64,000 nt of DNA, from NCBI GenBank assembly GCA_944989445.1, contig CALYLW010000330.1, positions 618,001 through 682,000 on the forward strand, in the 5' to 3' direction. Made by a program: the position numbers and the translations under genes. The stretch's first letter is position 1. Every line of letters begins with the position of its first letter. The notes beneath the pieces are model-generated. The model was not told the DNA's origin. It worked only from the letters and a program-made list of their open reading frames with translations, and searched no databases. Source of the DNA: Ampullaceana balthica (lineage: Eukaryota > Mollusca > Gastropoda > Lymnaeidae). Positions 1-11,200 of the stretch are shown piece by piece.

Positions 1-206
1 AAATGACCCATAATGCTTCAACGCGGCTCTCAGCAATTTTTATATATTCTAAAATGGCTTTCAGTCTCAGTTACTACAGGTTTGGCCACCTCTGCTATAT
101 ACAAACAAATAGTTTCAGCAGTAGATCATAAAAACGTCATGTGAACGACTCCCTTAACTATTCTGTTTTGTCATATACACGTCTACGTGGGTTCAAGGGT
201 TTCTAC

Positions 207-401
207 CAATGTTCACTCTAGGCCGCGCAGCTATCTGTCAGACGCCGCGCATCAGTTTAGAGTTCATATAATGAGTTGTTTTTTTTGGGATATACAAAAT
301 CTTGCTCAGAAAAAAAGGATAATTTTCACAAAACTTCACGCGAGTTTTTTAAATTATTTTTTTTTAATGCACATGAACAACGAAACTTAGAGGGAACACT
401 G
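207..401. mobile_element. hAT-type MITE, CAATGTTC family
   Basis: The ends are imperfect inverted copies: caatgttcactcta on the left and ttagagggaacactg on the right. The flanking 8-mers gtttctac and gtgtcaac agree at 6 of 8 positions, which suggests a decayed hAT target duplication. A cleaner member of the same family lies at 27125-27313. The short reading frame across this element is not a gene. Confidence 0.55.
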
Positions 402-529
402 GTGTCAACAACAGAGCATTTTTAAAAATAATTTATAGCCCTAACTGGCAATGGTTTGACAGCATTTATTTTGCTTAATATGAATTACACATTAAAATTT
501 TTCTCTGCTTACATTAAAATAAACTCACC

Positions 530-720
530 AAATCATTGTTTCCTGTCAGCATGTTGTCACTTACAAAAACAGTGTTTTCTTCACAGTGTTTCCTGTCTAG
601 ATGCTTTCACTTACAAACAGTGTTTCCTATATGGATGCTATCACTGTGTTTTCTGTCGGGGCTCTATACTATTACTCACAAACACACGTTTCCTATTGGA
701 ATGTTTCACTCACACATTGT
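530..720. repeat. Short minisatellite of about 50-bp units
   Basis: The unit contains cacttacaaa, cagtgtttcct and a variable atgct segment. It recurs about three to four times with substitutions, around 550, 600, 630 and 680. Overlapping open frames here arise from the repeat and are not genes. The remaining bases of 402-1059 show nothing recognisable. Confidence 0.5.
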
Positions 721-1059
721 TACTCAGTGTTCGTCCCACATCATGTAAAACCCTGCAGTGTCGGGCCGTCAGCTGTGCACAGCATGGATTGTTCGTCTCA
801 TTGATTTCTTATCGCTGGACTCAAAAGGAACGCACAAAATTGCTCTGATCTGACGCAATCAATTGTGCCGACATTCTTTACCTAAAGTGTTTTACTTTGA
901 TTTAAAGACGAATTCGGAAAATGTGTATGAGCTAGCTGCGTTTTATGTATTACGGAAATTATGTTAAAATTTTGTGTATATGGAGGGTGGTATTTTTCGG
1001 TCGCAAAATTTTCTCCAAATTGTCCTGTTCCCGCCTAGCAATTAATTAATTTTAAAAGG

Positions 1060-1310
1060 TTTTATTTTATCGTATCCTATCTTATCTTATCTATTGAAGA
1101 TGCTCCTACTAAACAGATTTTTTCATTTAACACTTATCCATGGTTTATGTCTAGTCTTATATTTTATTAGAATTTTAAATGTTGATAAAGTGTTAGTTTT
1201 CCTGGTTTTACCACGCCCGGATGCCAGAAAGGAAGAACGAGAATTTGTATGTGTTCGTTCTTGCATAGGGAATAAGAGGGTTTTACTAGATAATCTTTAT
1301 GTGTTATTTC
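1060..1310 (-). mobile_element. 3' end fragment of a LINE
   Basis: Read on the minus strand this matches the 3' part of the LINE at 1405-2366. It has the segment coding for ...MQERTHTN..., then a stretch like ccatggataag, a damaged gaaggagcgtctg, and a gataa-repeat tail at 1066-1092. It is a short 5'-truncated copy in inverted orientation to its neighbour. Confidence 0.6.
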
Positions 1311-1404
1311 CAATTTAGAATTGATTGCCTTAAGTATATCATTACTACTTTAATATGTGTTCTATCCCCTAGTAATAATTAATGGATCTAAATCTGCACC
1401 AATA

Positions 1405-2366
1405 AAGGTTAACTCATGAGTTCCACAAGGAACTGTGCTAGGTCCCTTACTCTTTTTAATTTATATAATATAAATGATTTACCCAACAACATCTCAACAG
1501 GAACAAAAGTTAGGTTATTTGCTGATGATTGTATAATCTACAGAACAATTAAATCAGAACAAGATAGCAAAATTTTACAAAAAGACTTAGATGAATTCCA
1601 CCCAGAAAAGTGTCAACTGTTAAGAGTAACAAAGAAAAATAAACAAATAAATTAAAAATATTACATTCATGGAAAAGAACTGACCCAAACTAAAGATGCA
1701 AAATACTTAAGAGTCTTAATAAATGAGAAACTATCATGGAATCCCCATGTCAATGAAGTTATTTAAAAAACAAACAAAACCTTAGGCTTTATAATAAGAA
1801 ATTTTAACAAATGTAATAGAGATTTTAAAAAATAAAATGCTACCTCACTTTGGTGAGACCTGTACTAGAATATGCATCTTCTGTATGGGACCCATCCACC
1901 AAAGAAAACATTGATAAACTAGAACAAATTAAAAAAAAGAGCTGCCATATTCTTTACTGGAGAATATTCAAAACTGACAAGAATAACACCATTAGTTAAA
2001 TCATTAAACCTTGAAACACTAGAGGATAGAAGAACCTAGAGCAAAGAACTAATCATATATAAAGCAATTAATTCTAATTTAGAAATACAACACAAAGATA
2101 ACTTAATACAACCCTCAGACAGACATAAGGATAAAAACACCTTTCTTATTCCGTATGCAAGAACAAACACATACAAATTTTCTTTTTTTACCGTCCGGAA
2201 TTTGGGCGTGGAATAGGTTGCCTGAAGAAAAAAGGGAAACCAACACTTAATCAACATTTAAATCTCTAATAAAAATGCAGGACTAAACACAAACCATAGA
2301 TAAGCGTAGGACGCAATAATCTTCTGTATAGAAGGAGCGTCTGTAAACAGATAAGATAAGATAGTG
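1405..2366 (+). mobile_element. 5'-truncated LINE with reverse transcriptase remnant
   Basis: Frames broken by stops and shifts encode the C-terminal part of a non-LTR reverse transcriptase. A PQGTVLGPLLF-like start is followed by NDLPNNIST, then the catalytic-site motif FADDCIIY at about 1518-1541, then a conserved HPEKC segment and a WDPSTKEN-like stretch. The element ends with gaaggagcgtctg and gataa repeats. A segment of about 15 codons before HPEKC is deleted compared with the copy at 20830-21060. The motifs fit the CR1/L2/Jockey group of LINEs; clade assignment needs a tree. It cannot be active. Confidence 0.75.
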
Positions 2367-2699
2367 CAGGGGTCGGGAAACATTTTGTCTGAGAGAGCCA
2401 TAAACACCACATATTTTGAAAAAAGAAATTCTATGAGAGCCAAATATTATCATGTTTAAAACTAAAAATTCAAAGTAATATGTGCATTTTGCGTAATTTC
2501 AACACTAAAAGTACAATATTATGTCTCTGAATTCTTTTTACTATCAATGTTATGCTGTTTTTTATGCAATTAATATGTAGATCGAATCAATCTAAATAAA
2601 CGTGTTTTTTTAAAAAATAAAAGAACATTTGTCTGCGAGCCAGATGCAGCATCCAATAGAGCCACATCTGGCTCGCGAGCCATGGTTTCCCGATCCCTG
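2367..2699. mobile_element. hAT-type MITE (CAGGGGTCGGGAAAC ends)
   Basis: The left end is caggggtcgggaaac and the right end is gtttcccgatccctg, a clear terminal inverted repeat. An internal gagagccata motif is mirrored by tggctcgcgagcc near the right end. The flanks agatagtg and ccctagtg share five of eight positions. It sits directly after the gataa tail of the preceding LINE copy. Confidence 0.75.
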
Positions 2700-3053
2700 C
2701 CCTAGTGAAACGCATACGGCTCTTTAGTGTTCACTGTTCACATTGCAGCCTGTGAACAATTTATGAAATTAAAACTTTTAAGTTTGTAATACATAAACTA
2801 AAATAATAAATGACCGTTTAAAATAAATCTAGACCGATACCATGGGCTGAAAATAATTTGTTTTTGATCTGAATTGAGAAGAAGCAAGCTTGCCGAGTTT
2901 AGGCTAAGTCTGGAATGTGTCAGCAGCAGACACTACTTTATGCTTTCAGCAAAGAACGTGTCACTTCAACTGCACATGAGGCAATTTATGAAATTGCTTG
3001 AAATATTTTTCGTGTTAAACGAACTTATTCTGAAAGAGCGTCGCACCGGAACT

Positions 3054-3084
<31 letters not shown>

Positions 3085-3683
3085 CTATATATATATAGCT
3101 ATCAACCAGATTAACAGAAACCTACTCGTTCTCAGTAGCATCGTGGCAATTAATGTTCGCTATAATTATGCGTCTTTGTGCAGTGTGTTTTCTATTAATA
3201 AATTTTACATATTTAACTATTTCTTAATTGTGTAACTGTAACGCATATATTTCTTCAACAACACGGTTAGGGTTAAAACAATTTTAAAAAGGTTAAATAA
3301 TTAAATTCGAATAAAAAAATATTTGTAACATTTAAAAATCGATTTTTCATTGCGAGTTGGGGCATGATTACTCGTGACCCACAATAGATTGTTATTTGGA
3401 TCTTCTAGTAGTTTTTTTTTCTTCCCAAGTCAATCTCCTATGTCCTATTGTATGAATTTTGTGATTATTTCTGGAGATACAATCTTCATATTTTAGCATT
3501 AGTTAGCAGGTTTTTTTTTAATTTACATGTATAAAACAATAATTTAATTCCGTAGCAAATGGCAGAGTTTTAAATAAAAAAATTCTTCCTGGATATTGCC
3601 GCGGCATTAGAGTCAGTAGAAACACTGCACTACAGTGAGTAGAAAGACTACACTAAAGTCGGTAGAAACAACGCCCAGTACAC
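2700..3683. other. Non-coding stretch with TA microsatellite
   Basis: No coding signal was seen. A pure TA run of about 40 bases lies at 3057-3100. Around 3610-3670 a short motif (gagtagaaa.. / gtcggtagaaaca) is repeated three times. The rest is AT-rich unique-looking DNA. Confidence 0.5.
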
Positions 3684-4020
3684 GTGAAATGCTCACGTTG
3701 GTGTCCCAGATCAGTCCAGATGCTTGAAGCGGCCGATCATAAACGAGAAAACCACAAGAAAGCTGCTTTGCGACTAACTACACTAGTGATCGATCTGGAC
3801 GTGGGAACCATCGCCCCTTTAATCCGACACATGCAGGTTTTGAAAAGAGGTTACAGACCCGTGGATACCTGAACGCTCTAATCTAGAAGGAAACGAGAGA
3901 GCAGATGAGCCGAAAAAATCAAGGTGCAAACCAGAGACATCGGTCTCATTCAAGGCAATGAAGTTACCATTACGGGAAAGGTCCAAGCTAAATGGATTTT
4001 TCATGGAAGAAATGATAGAC
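3684..4020 (+). pseudogene. RNase H-domain remnant of a retrotransposon
   Basis: From about 3866 the frame reads IPERSNLEGNERADEPKKS and stays open to a stop at about 4021. Non-LTR retrotransposon RNase H domains carry a closely similar segment (GHSNLEGNERAD-like), whose Asp is a catalytic residue. The upstream part is in another frame, so there is at least one frameshift. The host element is probably an I- or Jockey-type LINE. Only this fragment survives. Confidence 0.55.
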
Positions 4021-4840
4021 TAAATCCATTAGGTATATAATATACACTCATTTTAATTAGGGCTGTTATCGATTAATTTAAATTAAATCGTTAACCTTTG
4101 AAAAATTAATTCGATTAAAGCCAAAAATAGAACTTTATGATGTCATTAAACTGAAAATTACAAGGGAAGTAACAAAAACAGGTAATTTACTTTTTTATTT
4201 TATTGAATTATTTCCTGTCTCACAGACCTTGAAAATTAAGAATATTTTGAACTAAATTTTATGACAATGTGTTGATACTTGATCGGATGTTTGTGCTGCA
4301 GGTGGTACGTCAGCGATGTATTTGATCCTTTAAAAGAGAATTGTTTATGGTAGTGAACACAGTAAACTTTTTCACCATCTTCGACTTTGCCATCCGTAGT
4401 TAGCTTAAAAACATATCTTATGTAACATTCCAGTTATATGTTTGAATTCAACTGCGCTGATGTTGTCAGCCATTTTTTAGTTGAGGTCTGCCAGTCTACA
4501 TAGGTTAATAAAATAAATTATAATATTACGCGGGAGAAGTTTGTACGTTAAAAAATATATAAATTATTACAATTATCGTTTGTTACAACCATTATCGCGT
4601 TGCCGTCCGATATCTCCTTATTGTGTAAGGTCCGTGTCTGATTTAGTGAAGTTAATGTTCATATATTGAACTTTCTCGCTACCTTGCTGCACTACTAGAA
4701 ATTGCAAATTTCGCTTCAGTCCTTACCACACGAGCTAAAGACACAAAGAGTAAATTACATGTACCAAGACATAGGTCACGTTCTTGTATTATCACCATCT
4801 TTGTTTTTCAATCAAATTGTTTGTTATTTTGTATTTTGGC
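4021..4840. other. Intergenic, with one solo transposon end
   Basis: At 4059 the sequence attagggctgttatcgat matches the end of the element at 26913-27645, but no partner end was found nearby. The rest shows no coding potential and no further repeat that I recognise. Confidence 0.4.
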
Positions 4841-4935
4841 AGCTGGATAGCCAAGTCAGTAGTGCGCTCGCCTCATAAGCTGAGGTGCGTGGGATCTAGC
4901 CCACGCTAAGCCACATTATAAGATTGATACATGAC
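4841..4935 (+). mobile_element. tRNA-derived SINE head
   Basis: The segment agctggatagccaagtcag resembles the tRNA D-arm/A-box. A perfect hairpin ccTCA...TGAgg follows in the anticodon-arm position, and gggatctagccc stands where a B-box is expected. The degenerate B-box (TA instead of GA) argues against a working tRNA gene. The body extends toward 5030 without a clear tail. Confidence 0.5.
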
Positions 4936-5460
4936 TATCGCTAAAAAGTCCAACGCTGATTTGGAGAGGAGATGGGCGCCGCCAGGTCACACCAAAAAAA
5001 ATTGGCAGCAGTGCAGTTGTCACCCTAAAGAACGTGTCTCTCGTGGTGCGGTCCCGTTGCCTCTCACCTTGTTACAACCTGTCCCTTTCCCTCTCACCTT
5101 GTTACACCCTGTCCATCTCACCTTGTTACCCCATGAAAGCCTTAATTCATAATTTAATACAATTTAGGGGCGATTTTATTTTTAACACCGGAGAACATAT
5201 TAAGCTAAAACAAAGAATTATGTTCAGAAAAGATCCTGCAGACAGCTCTAACACAAGTAAATTTTTACTCCAGTTACCAGAATGTAAATGTCTCCAAAAA
5301 AGTCCGGGACAGGAATAAAATCATAACTGACGTGGACATGAATTTCTATGACATGGAATATTTTACAACTAAATGTCTATGATTCATGATAAATAACATC
5401 CACAGTGAAATCACTCTTCTCATCTTTATCACACAAGACATTGTCCGTTTTAATGACGTT
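4936..5460. other. Non-coding, short tandem motif
   Basis: At 5052-5125 the motif tctcaccttgttaca/cctgtccctt is repeated three times. No gene was recognised. This stretch lies between the SINE head and the probable 3' end of the zinc finger gene. Confidence 0.4.
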
Positions 5461-8044
5461 ATTTTTTATTTGGACAAAAAAAAATCACTACATGACAAAC
5501 AATGATGAAAGGGCCAGCCATATACTAAGTTGGCCAACATAAATGTATTATGATTAATTATGATCAAATTTTTTACAAGTCAGAAACATTAAAATTTATC
5601 TTATCCAATGTATTTCATACTCATACAATGCAAAATCCATTAATTGAACCAAACGTTAAAGCATTATGATGCTTGGCTGTTGTCATCAAGCCTTGAGACA
5701 TCTTGACATTCATATTAAAACGTAGAAAAAAACAACTTTCATCTAGGAATATTCACAATGAAATATCTGTACACTGCAAATAGCAAATTTGCATATTGGA
5801 AGTTTCCTATTTGTGTAGAGTGAATGACGGAGTCAGTTTTCATCAACTGTACAAGCACTGACCTCCATGTTAACAAGTTCAAGTTCCATTCACAAGCATC
5901 AAGCAGGCTATATACTAAATTTGGGGACTAGTAGCTGGGGTAGCAAAAGGTTGACACGATTGCTTGAACAATGACAGAAATAGAAAAGCTATTTGTACAC
6001 ATTGAAGTAATCACAAGTTCCAGTCCTTTCCATATCTCCCAAGAGAAGCTAACTCATGGTAACAGTGTGAGTCATCATGTTGATAAAAACCAATGGATCA
6101 TATTTTAGGAATGTTAAAATCTGATAAAACAAAACTAGAAAGTTATTTTATTTGAAAATCTATAAGCTTACATTACATGGGTACTGATCAAAGTCTAACT
6201 ACAAACAAGATGCACAAACAATATTGCTACTGCTTGTTTGCATTTATTTGGCTCCACTATTGTGTCCTTTATTTTATAATTATTTTTTTAAATTTCAATG
6301 TTCCATTCCCTTCACCCAAGGAACACAACAGTAACAGTTTTACACGGCCTGTGTATATAGTAACATTTTTTAAATATCTAAACACACTTTCTTTTGAAAT
6401 GCCACAGAGACAGATGTTTGAAATATAAACTTTTGTTTCATCTTTGAAACAGTGTTGGGGATGGGAGGTAGTGGTTGGTACAAAATCTAAGTCTTATAAA
6501 CTAGGAACAATGAAAATAATGTGTACCCATATTTGCACAAGTTTTATGGAAAAGTGGTTTTTATAGTTTAAAAAATGAGCATCAATAAGAAAAGGGAAAA
6601 AAATGGAATTCATTTCAAAAGTCAACATAATTATTGGCATCATACCCAAATTTCCAGTTGGCATAAAAATACAAAAAAAAATTCTGACAAATAACATTGT
6701 AAACATTTTAATTAGAAAATCAAGTTCAGTTTCGAGTAAAATTCCACAAAAATTGAGTTTCTATCAAGTAGCCAGAAAGAGGGAGGAAGGGGTTGTTTGT
6801 TAGATGAATCAAGGTCATAAAGTGCCATGACTAAATTTGAAATTACATGTAACAGTGCTTGATAAAAAGAATGTCAGGTAAATATCATCTGACACTGCAC
6901 TCATTTTCATATTTGCACAGTCAGTATAAATACAGAGGTTTTTTTCATTGTGGTATGTTTTAAAGTTTTACTGCATGTTTAATATATAAAGAAATGGCAT
7001 ATTATAGGTTGTGAGAGAACTCTATATGACCTATTTTTTTATTGACACTCTTAAACATGGTAACATGTCATTTTAATTATAAATCTAAAATAATTTGGAA
7101 GGATGTATCCAAAATTGTACATGTCAGATTCAATGAAACCATAGTCAACACTATAATTACTTCAAATAACTTTTCAAAGGATCTGCTCCAATGTTCTAAT
7201 GTATATGAAACAATTTGACACCAATAAAACAATGTTGTAAACTAGATCAGTGGTTATCAACTATTTAACATAGAGAAATTTATTGAAATATTTCACAAGC
7301 CCCTCTCTCTCTCTATAATCCCCTCCTTTAAAACTCTTCCTTAGGGTTAATGGGAAGTAACAGCTTTGCTTTTGTATTTGGTCAGTAAATTATCTCCTTT
7401 CAGTTCAAGTGAGTTAGGCAAAAATTTAATCCTGATGGCAATAAAGGAGATGGAAAACCTGTTTCTTTATCCAAGCTTTATATAAGAATTATCAACACCA
7501 TACTTTGTACAGACCAGTAAGGAATATTCCCAGACTCATAAGTCCATGGATCAGCGTTGATAGCCATTGTTCAAGGTCAAAAGTGTGTACACTATGCTGT
7601 TCCATTGTGCACACACAAAAATTGACAAAAAGTTTTAATTGACATGAAGAAGTTATTTAAGACCATAGCTTAGACATTTAAAAACATCATTCCACAATCA
7701 GTTCACTTGCTTTTTCTGAAATAAAAAATTGCAGAAATCATTCAGTCGGAGGTCAATAAATTATTTAGATTTAATAGAAAAATTCAAATTTAATTTTTAA
7801 TTTTTAAAAACACCCTGGTGACCCAAAAAAATCTGATCACTTGGCTAGAGTGAGTATTGATTCAATATCTTCCAGGACAATCAATAATAGATTGTAGAAA
7901 AATAAATGTACAAATGTTTAAATTTAAAGTTTTTCAACTGCATGTTATATTAAAAAGTTTTAAAGAGTTAGACTTAGAAAAGAAATGTAAAATAAATATT
8001 AGCCACACCCATGTACAACTAATTCAATCAATTGAGACTTACCT
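5461..8044 (-). other. Probable long 3'UTR of the zinc finger gene
   Basis: Immediately downstream of the stop codon at 8045-8047, on the minus strand, lie about 2.6 kb of AT-rich DNA. It has no recognised transposon and no open frame of note, unlike the repeat-laden flanks. A minus-strand AATAAA lies at 5465-5470, a reasonable last poly(A) signal, and others occur further up (for example near 6147). The extent is inference; transcript data would fix it. Confidence 0.4.
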
Positions 8045-8281
8045 TCACATTGTAATATAACTGGTGTTACCATCTGAGTTGGGGGCATCATCGCCATGCT
8101 GCATAGCAAACTGAACTGGCCCATCCTGTTCAACAATGGCATGGGTCACTTCATTGGGGTCAGCTGCCTGCACAATGATGATAGTTTCCTCACCACCATC
8201 AGTCTGCAGGGTGGTAAAGGTCTGACCCCGAAGGACTTGAGATGCATCTCCTACCATTGCTTGGTACGTTCCATCAGAAAC
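8045..8281 (-). CDS. Zinc finger gene, last coding exon
   Basis: This exon has 78 codons plus the stop. It contains [12 protein letters not shown] and an acidic, Gln-containing tail of transactivation-domain character, ending TSYITM. The acceptor is acttag. Confidence 0.85.
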   Translation of the reverse strand, partial: VSDGTYQAMVGDASQVLRGQTFTTLQTDGGEETIIIVQAADPNEVTHAIVEQDGPVQFAMQHGDDAPNSDGNTSYITM

Positions 8282-11200
8282 CTAAGTAATGACAGTTTTA
8301 AAAGTACTTAGTACAAAAATTTGGTAGCAAAAATGCCAATTTATAATTTACAAAAAATTAAATATATTTAAATGCTTATTTGTAAGAAATATACTTTCAA
8401 ACACTGTATATTAGCGATCATAATGTTCTAATGACAAATAGTTATTTGTAGGAAACTTGGTTAAAATGAAACCACGTTTTACACTGCCGACTGCAGTCAT
8501 TCATTTATAACTCTTTTAGTACCTCAGATCCCATCGCAAATACCCTAACCTGAAGATTTCTCTGTCATGTATATTTTTAGACCTGCTATAAATGTGTTAC
8601 ATAAGTTGTGGGAGAAAACTACTTGAATTAAATTGAATAGTGAGAAAAGAATCAAATGTTTTATATTAAGGGAGATAAGCCTGGACTCTGGTTTAAAGCT
8701 ACCCACAACAACAGCATCAGAAAGTGTTCAGTTAAGTCTCTAATTAACTTGTCCATGAATGAATGTAGCAGTAACCTTCTCAATATTGACAATTATTTAA
8801 CATATATATTATTGACCCTGTACACAGCTGATACTCCTTCATATCTTCCAAATTTATAATTTATGCAATTGTTTTAAATATCAGTATTCATTGACTGGAA
8901 TTCAAGCTTTATTCATCAATGTGATAGTATTTACTCATAGAAAATAACAGAAGGGGAAGTGTGTGTATGTGTGTAAGCTAAGTATTGTTATGGCTGGATA
9001 AGGGGGAATAATTCAAATCCGCCCTGCTGACCTAGTGTTTGTCACGGAAAACCCTTTTCAATAGAGATAGTTAACTCCTAGAATTAAAATGGAATCCCTT
9101 TAAACCCAACAGATGGTAAAGTAGGTTCATTTTTTCGATCTATCATTAAAATACCTGAGCATAAACTGTTGTAGTGCCATCATCAGCATCATGATGCGAA
9201 GAACCAGTCGGTGCAATTGTGATTGTATGTTGTCCCATATCATCATCATCATCTCCTGCCTCTTCAATCTTGCGGATGTAGGCCTGCATTGCCTTGGCAG
9301 CCTCTCCGTGAGAGACATGGATTTTGCCAATATGCTCCAGAAGTAACTTTTTGCGCTTGAAGGTCTCATGGCACATGTCACACATATAGGGAGACAGTTT
9401 CTTGTGAACCTATTATCATAGAAATAGGGTTACCATTAACTTGTTTTGGGTGCCAAACAATTTCAAATATTTGTATTAGTTATTTGTTTTAATTTGAAGT
9501 GCATTAGATTCCAAAATAATTATTTTAAAATTAAAATGAATACCTACCAGTTGTATATGAGACATTAGATTTGATTTATTGTTGAAGCATCTTCCACAGT
9601 CTGTACATTTATGAGGTTTCTCTCCAGTGTGTATCAACATATGACGATCCACATGGTACTTTTTGGTGAATCTCTTCTCACACACAGAACAGATGAAAAT
9701 CTTTTGATTGGGTGATTTCCAGTTCTCGTGGACACGTTTGGTGTGCCCTATGAGGGCTCCAAGTGTCTTAAATGCAGCCTTGCAAGTATTACATAGGTAC
9801 TGCCTAGTGTGAAGATGCATACCCTGGAATGATAGTTATATTCATAAATATAGATATTCATAAAAATTCTGAAAATACACTGTCAAATTAGTAATGAAAA
9901 TAATTGTGACGTGGATTTTTCAAAAGGGTCAGAAGTATAACACTAACATATCTAATAATAAAACTGATTCTTTTCACATAACCAATATTTTAAAAATTTT
10001 CAAAAAGCAGTTAATTACACATTTATAAAATGTATGTAATATATATTTACAACTTTGTCAAGCGTCAATGGTTCTTGACCATTAATTGATAATGAAAACT
10101 GCTAAAAGTTATGCAAGGTTCACTTAATAATTTAGAATCAAGTCTATCATAGGCATAAAATTACACCTATCAGATTTTAGCCAGATATAGTTTTGAAAAG
10201 GGACGATCCAACAAAAAGTTGTAGTACAGAAACAACAGTTGTCAGTTCTGTTTTGGGTAGGGGGCAAAATTATTACCTTTCACAAATTCTAGTGTAGTCA
10301 ATTGATTCTCACCTTGATATGTGTATTAAGATTTCCCCGAAAAGCAGAAGCATAGTCACAATGTGGACACTTGTATGGTTTGCGCCCTGAATGAACTGTT
10401 CTCATATGTGAACTCATTCCAGTTTTTAAAACAACCTGCAAAATGTAATGGTTGATTTTATAACAAAAGCTTTTATCATACAATAAACTTAATATTCCTT
10501 CCGAGCCTTACATGTGTATAATTTTGTGCTTAAATAAGGTATTCTATATGAGTGGCCGTGATTAATCACCGGATTGGACTCGATCGCATAGCAGCCTATT
10601 TTGATAGAAAGAGTGCTGGAACAAAACTGGGACATTCAATTTCAAACCTTCTTAGTGAACTTCTTCTAAAATATTGATTGCTAATGCTGCATAGTAGAAC
10701 TCATGTCATTTATGGCCCCACACTTGAGAATACACGCATTCTTCAAAAATAATGCAGTAGATAATCTAAAAAGCTTAACGATTACAGTTGATCCGGGTTA
10801 TATCGACCTCGGTTAACTCGCCAACCCTAATAAGTCAAAGTTTTGATGAGAAGAGCCAATTCTCTCATTGCCTTCACATTTTTTCATCAATTATTTTGAT
10901 TAATATCATGTCACCGTAAACTAATATCTGAAACACAAAAGCGTGCCAGATTCGCCATTTAATGTTGGTTACCTCAATACCTATGCATAATTACCAGCTT
11001 TTGAAATGTAACTTACCAATTAAGGTTAAGAGAGCTTATTTATGATGACTGGTTTACCATTGTAAAAAAATACTGGTTAACTTTGGCCGGCTACATAACC
11101 GGGTTTGACTATATCATACACCTTTCTTTCTTTTTAAACTGAAAATCACTATGGTGACTTCACAAAATATTACTCTTGCCTAGAAGTTCTTTGCCAATCA

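Noticed and set aside
456..848. A 130-residue Cys-rich open frame
   Set aside because: It runs through a short tandem repeat whose unit creates the Cys pattern. The three overlapping frames are equally open, as expected from repeats.
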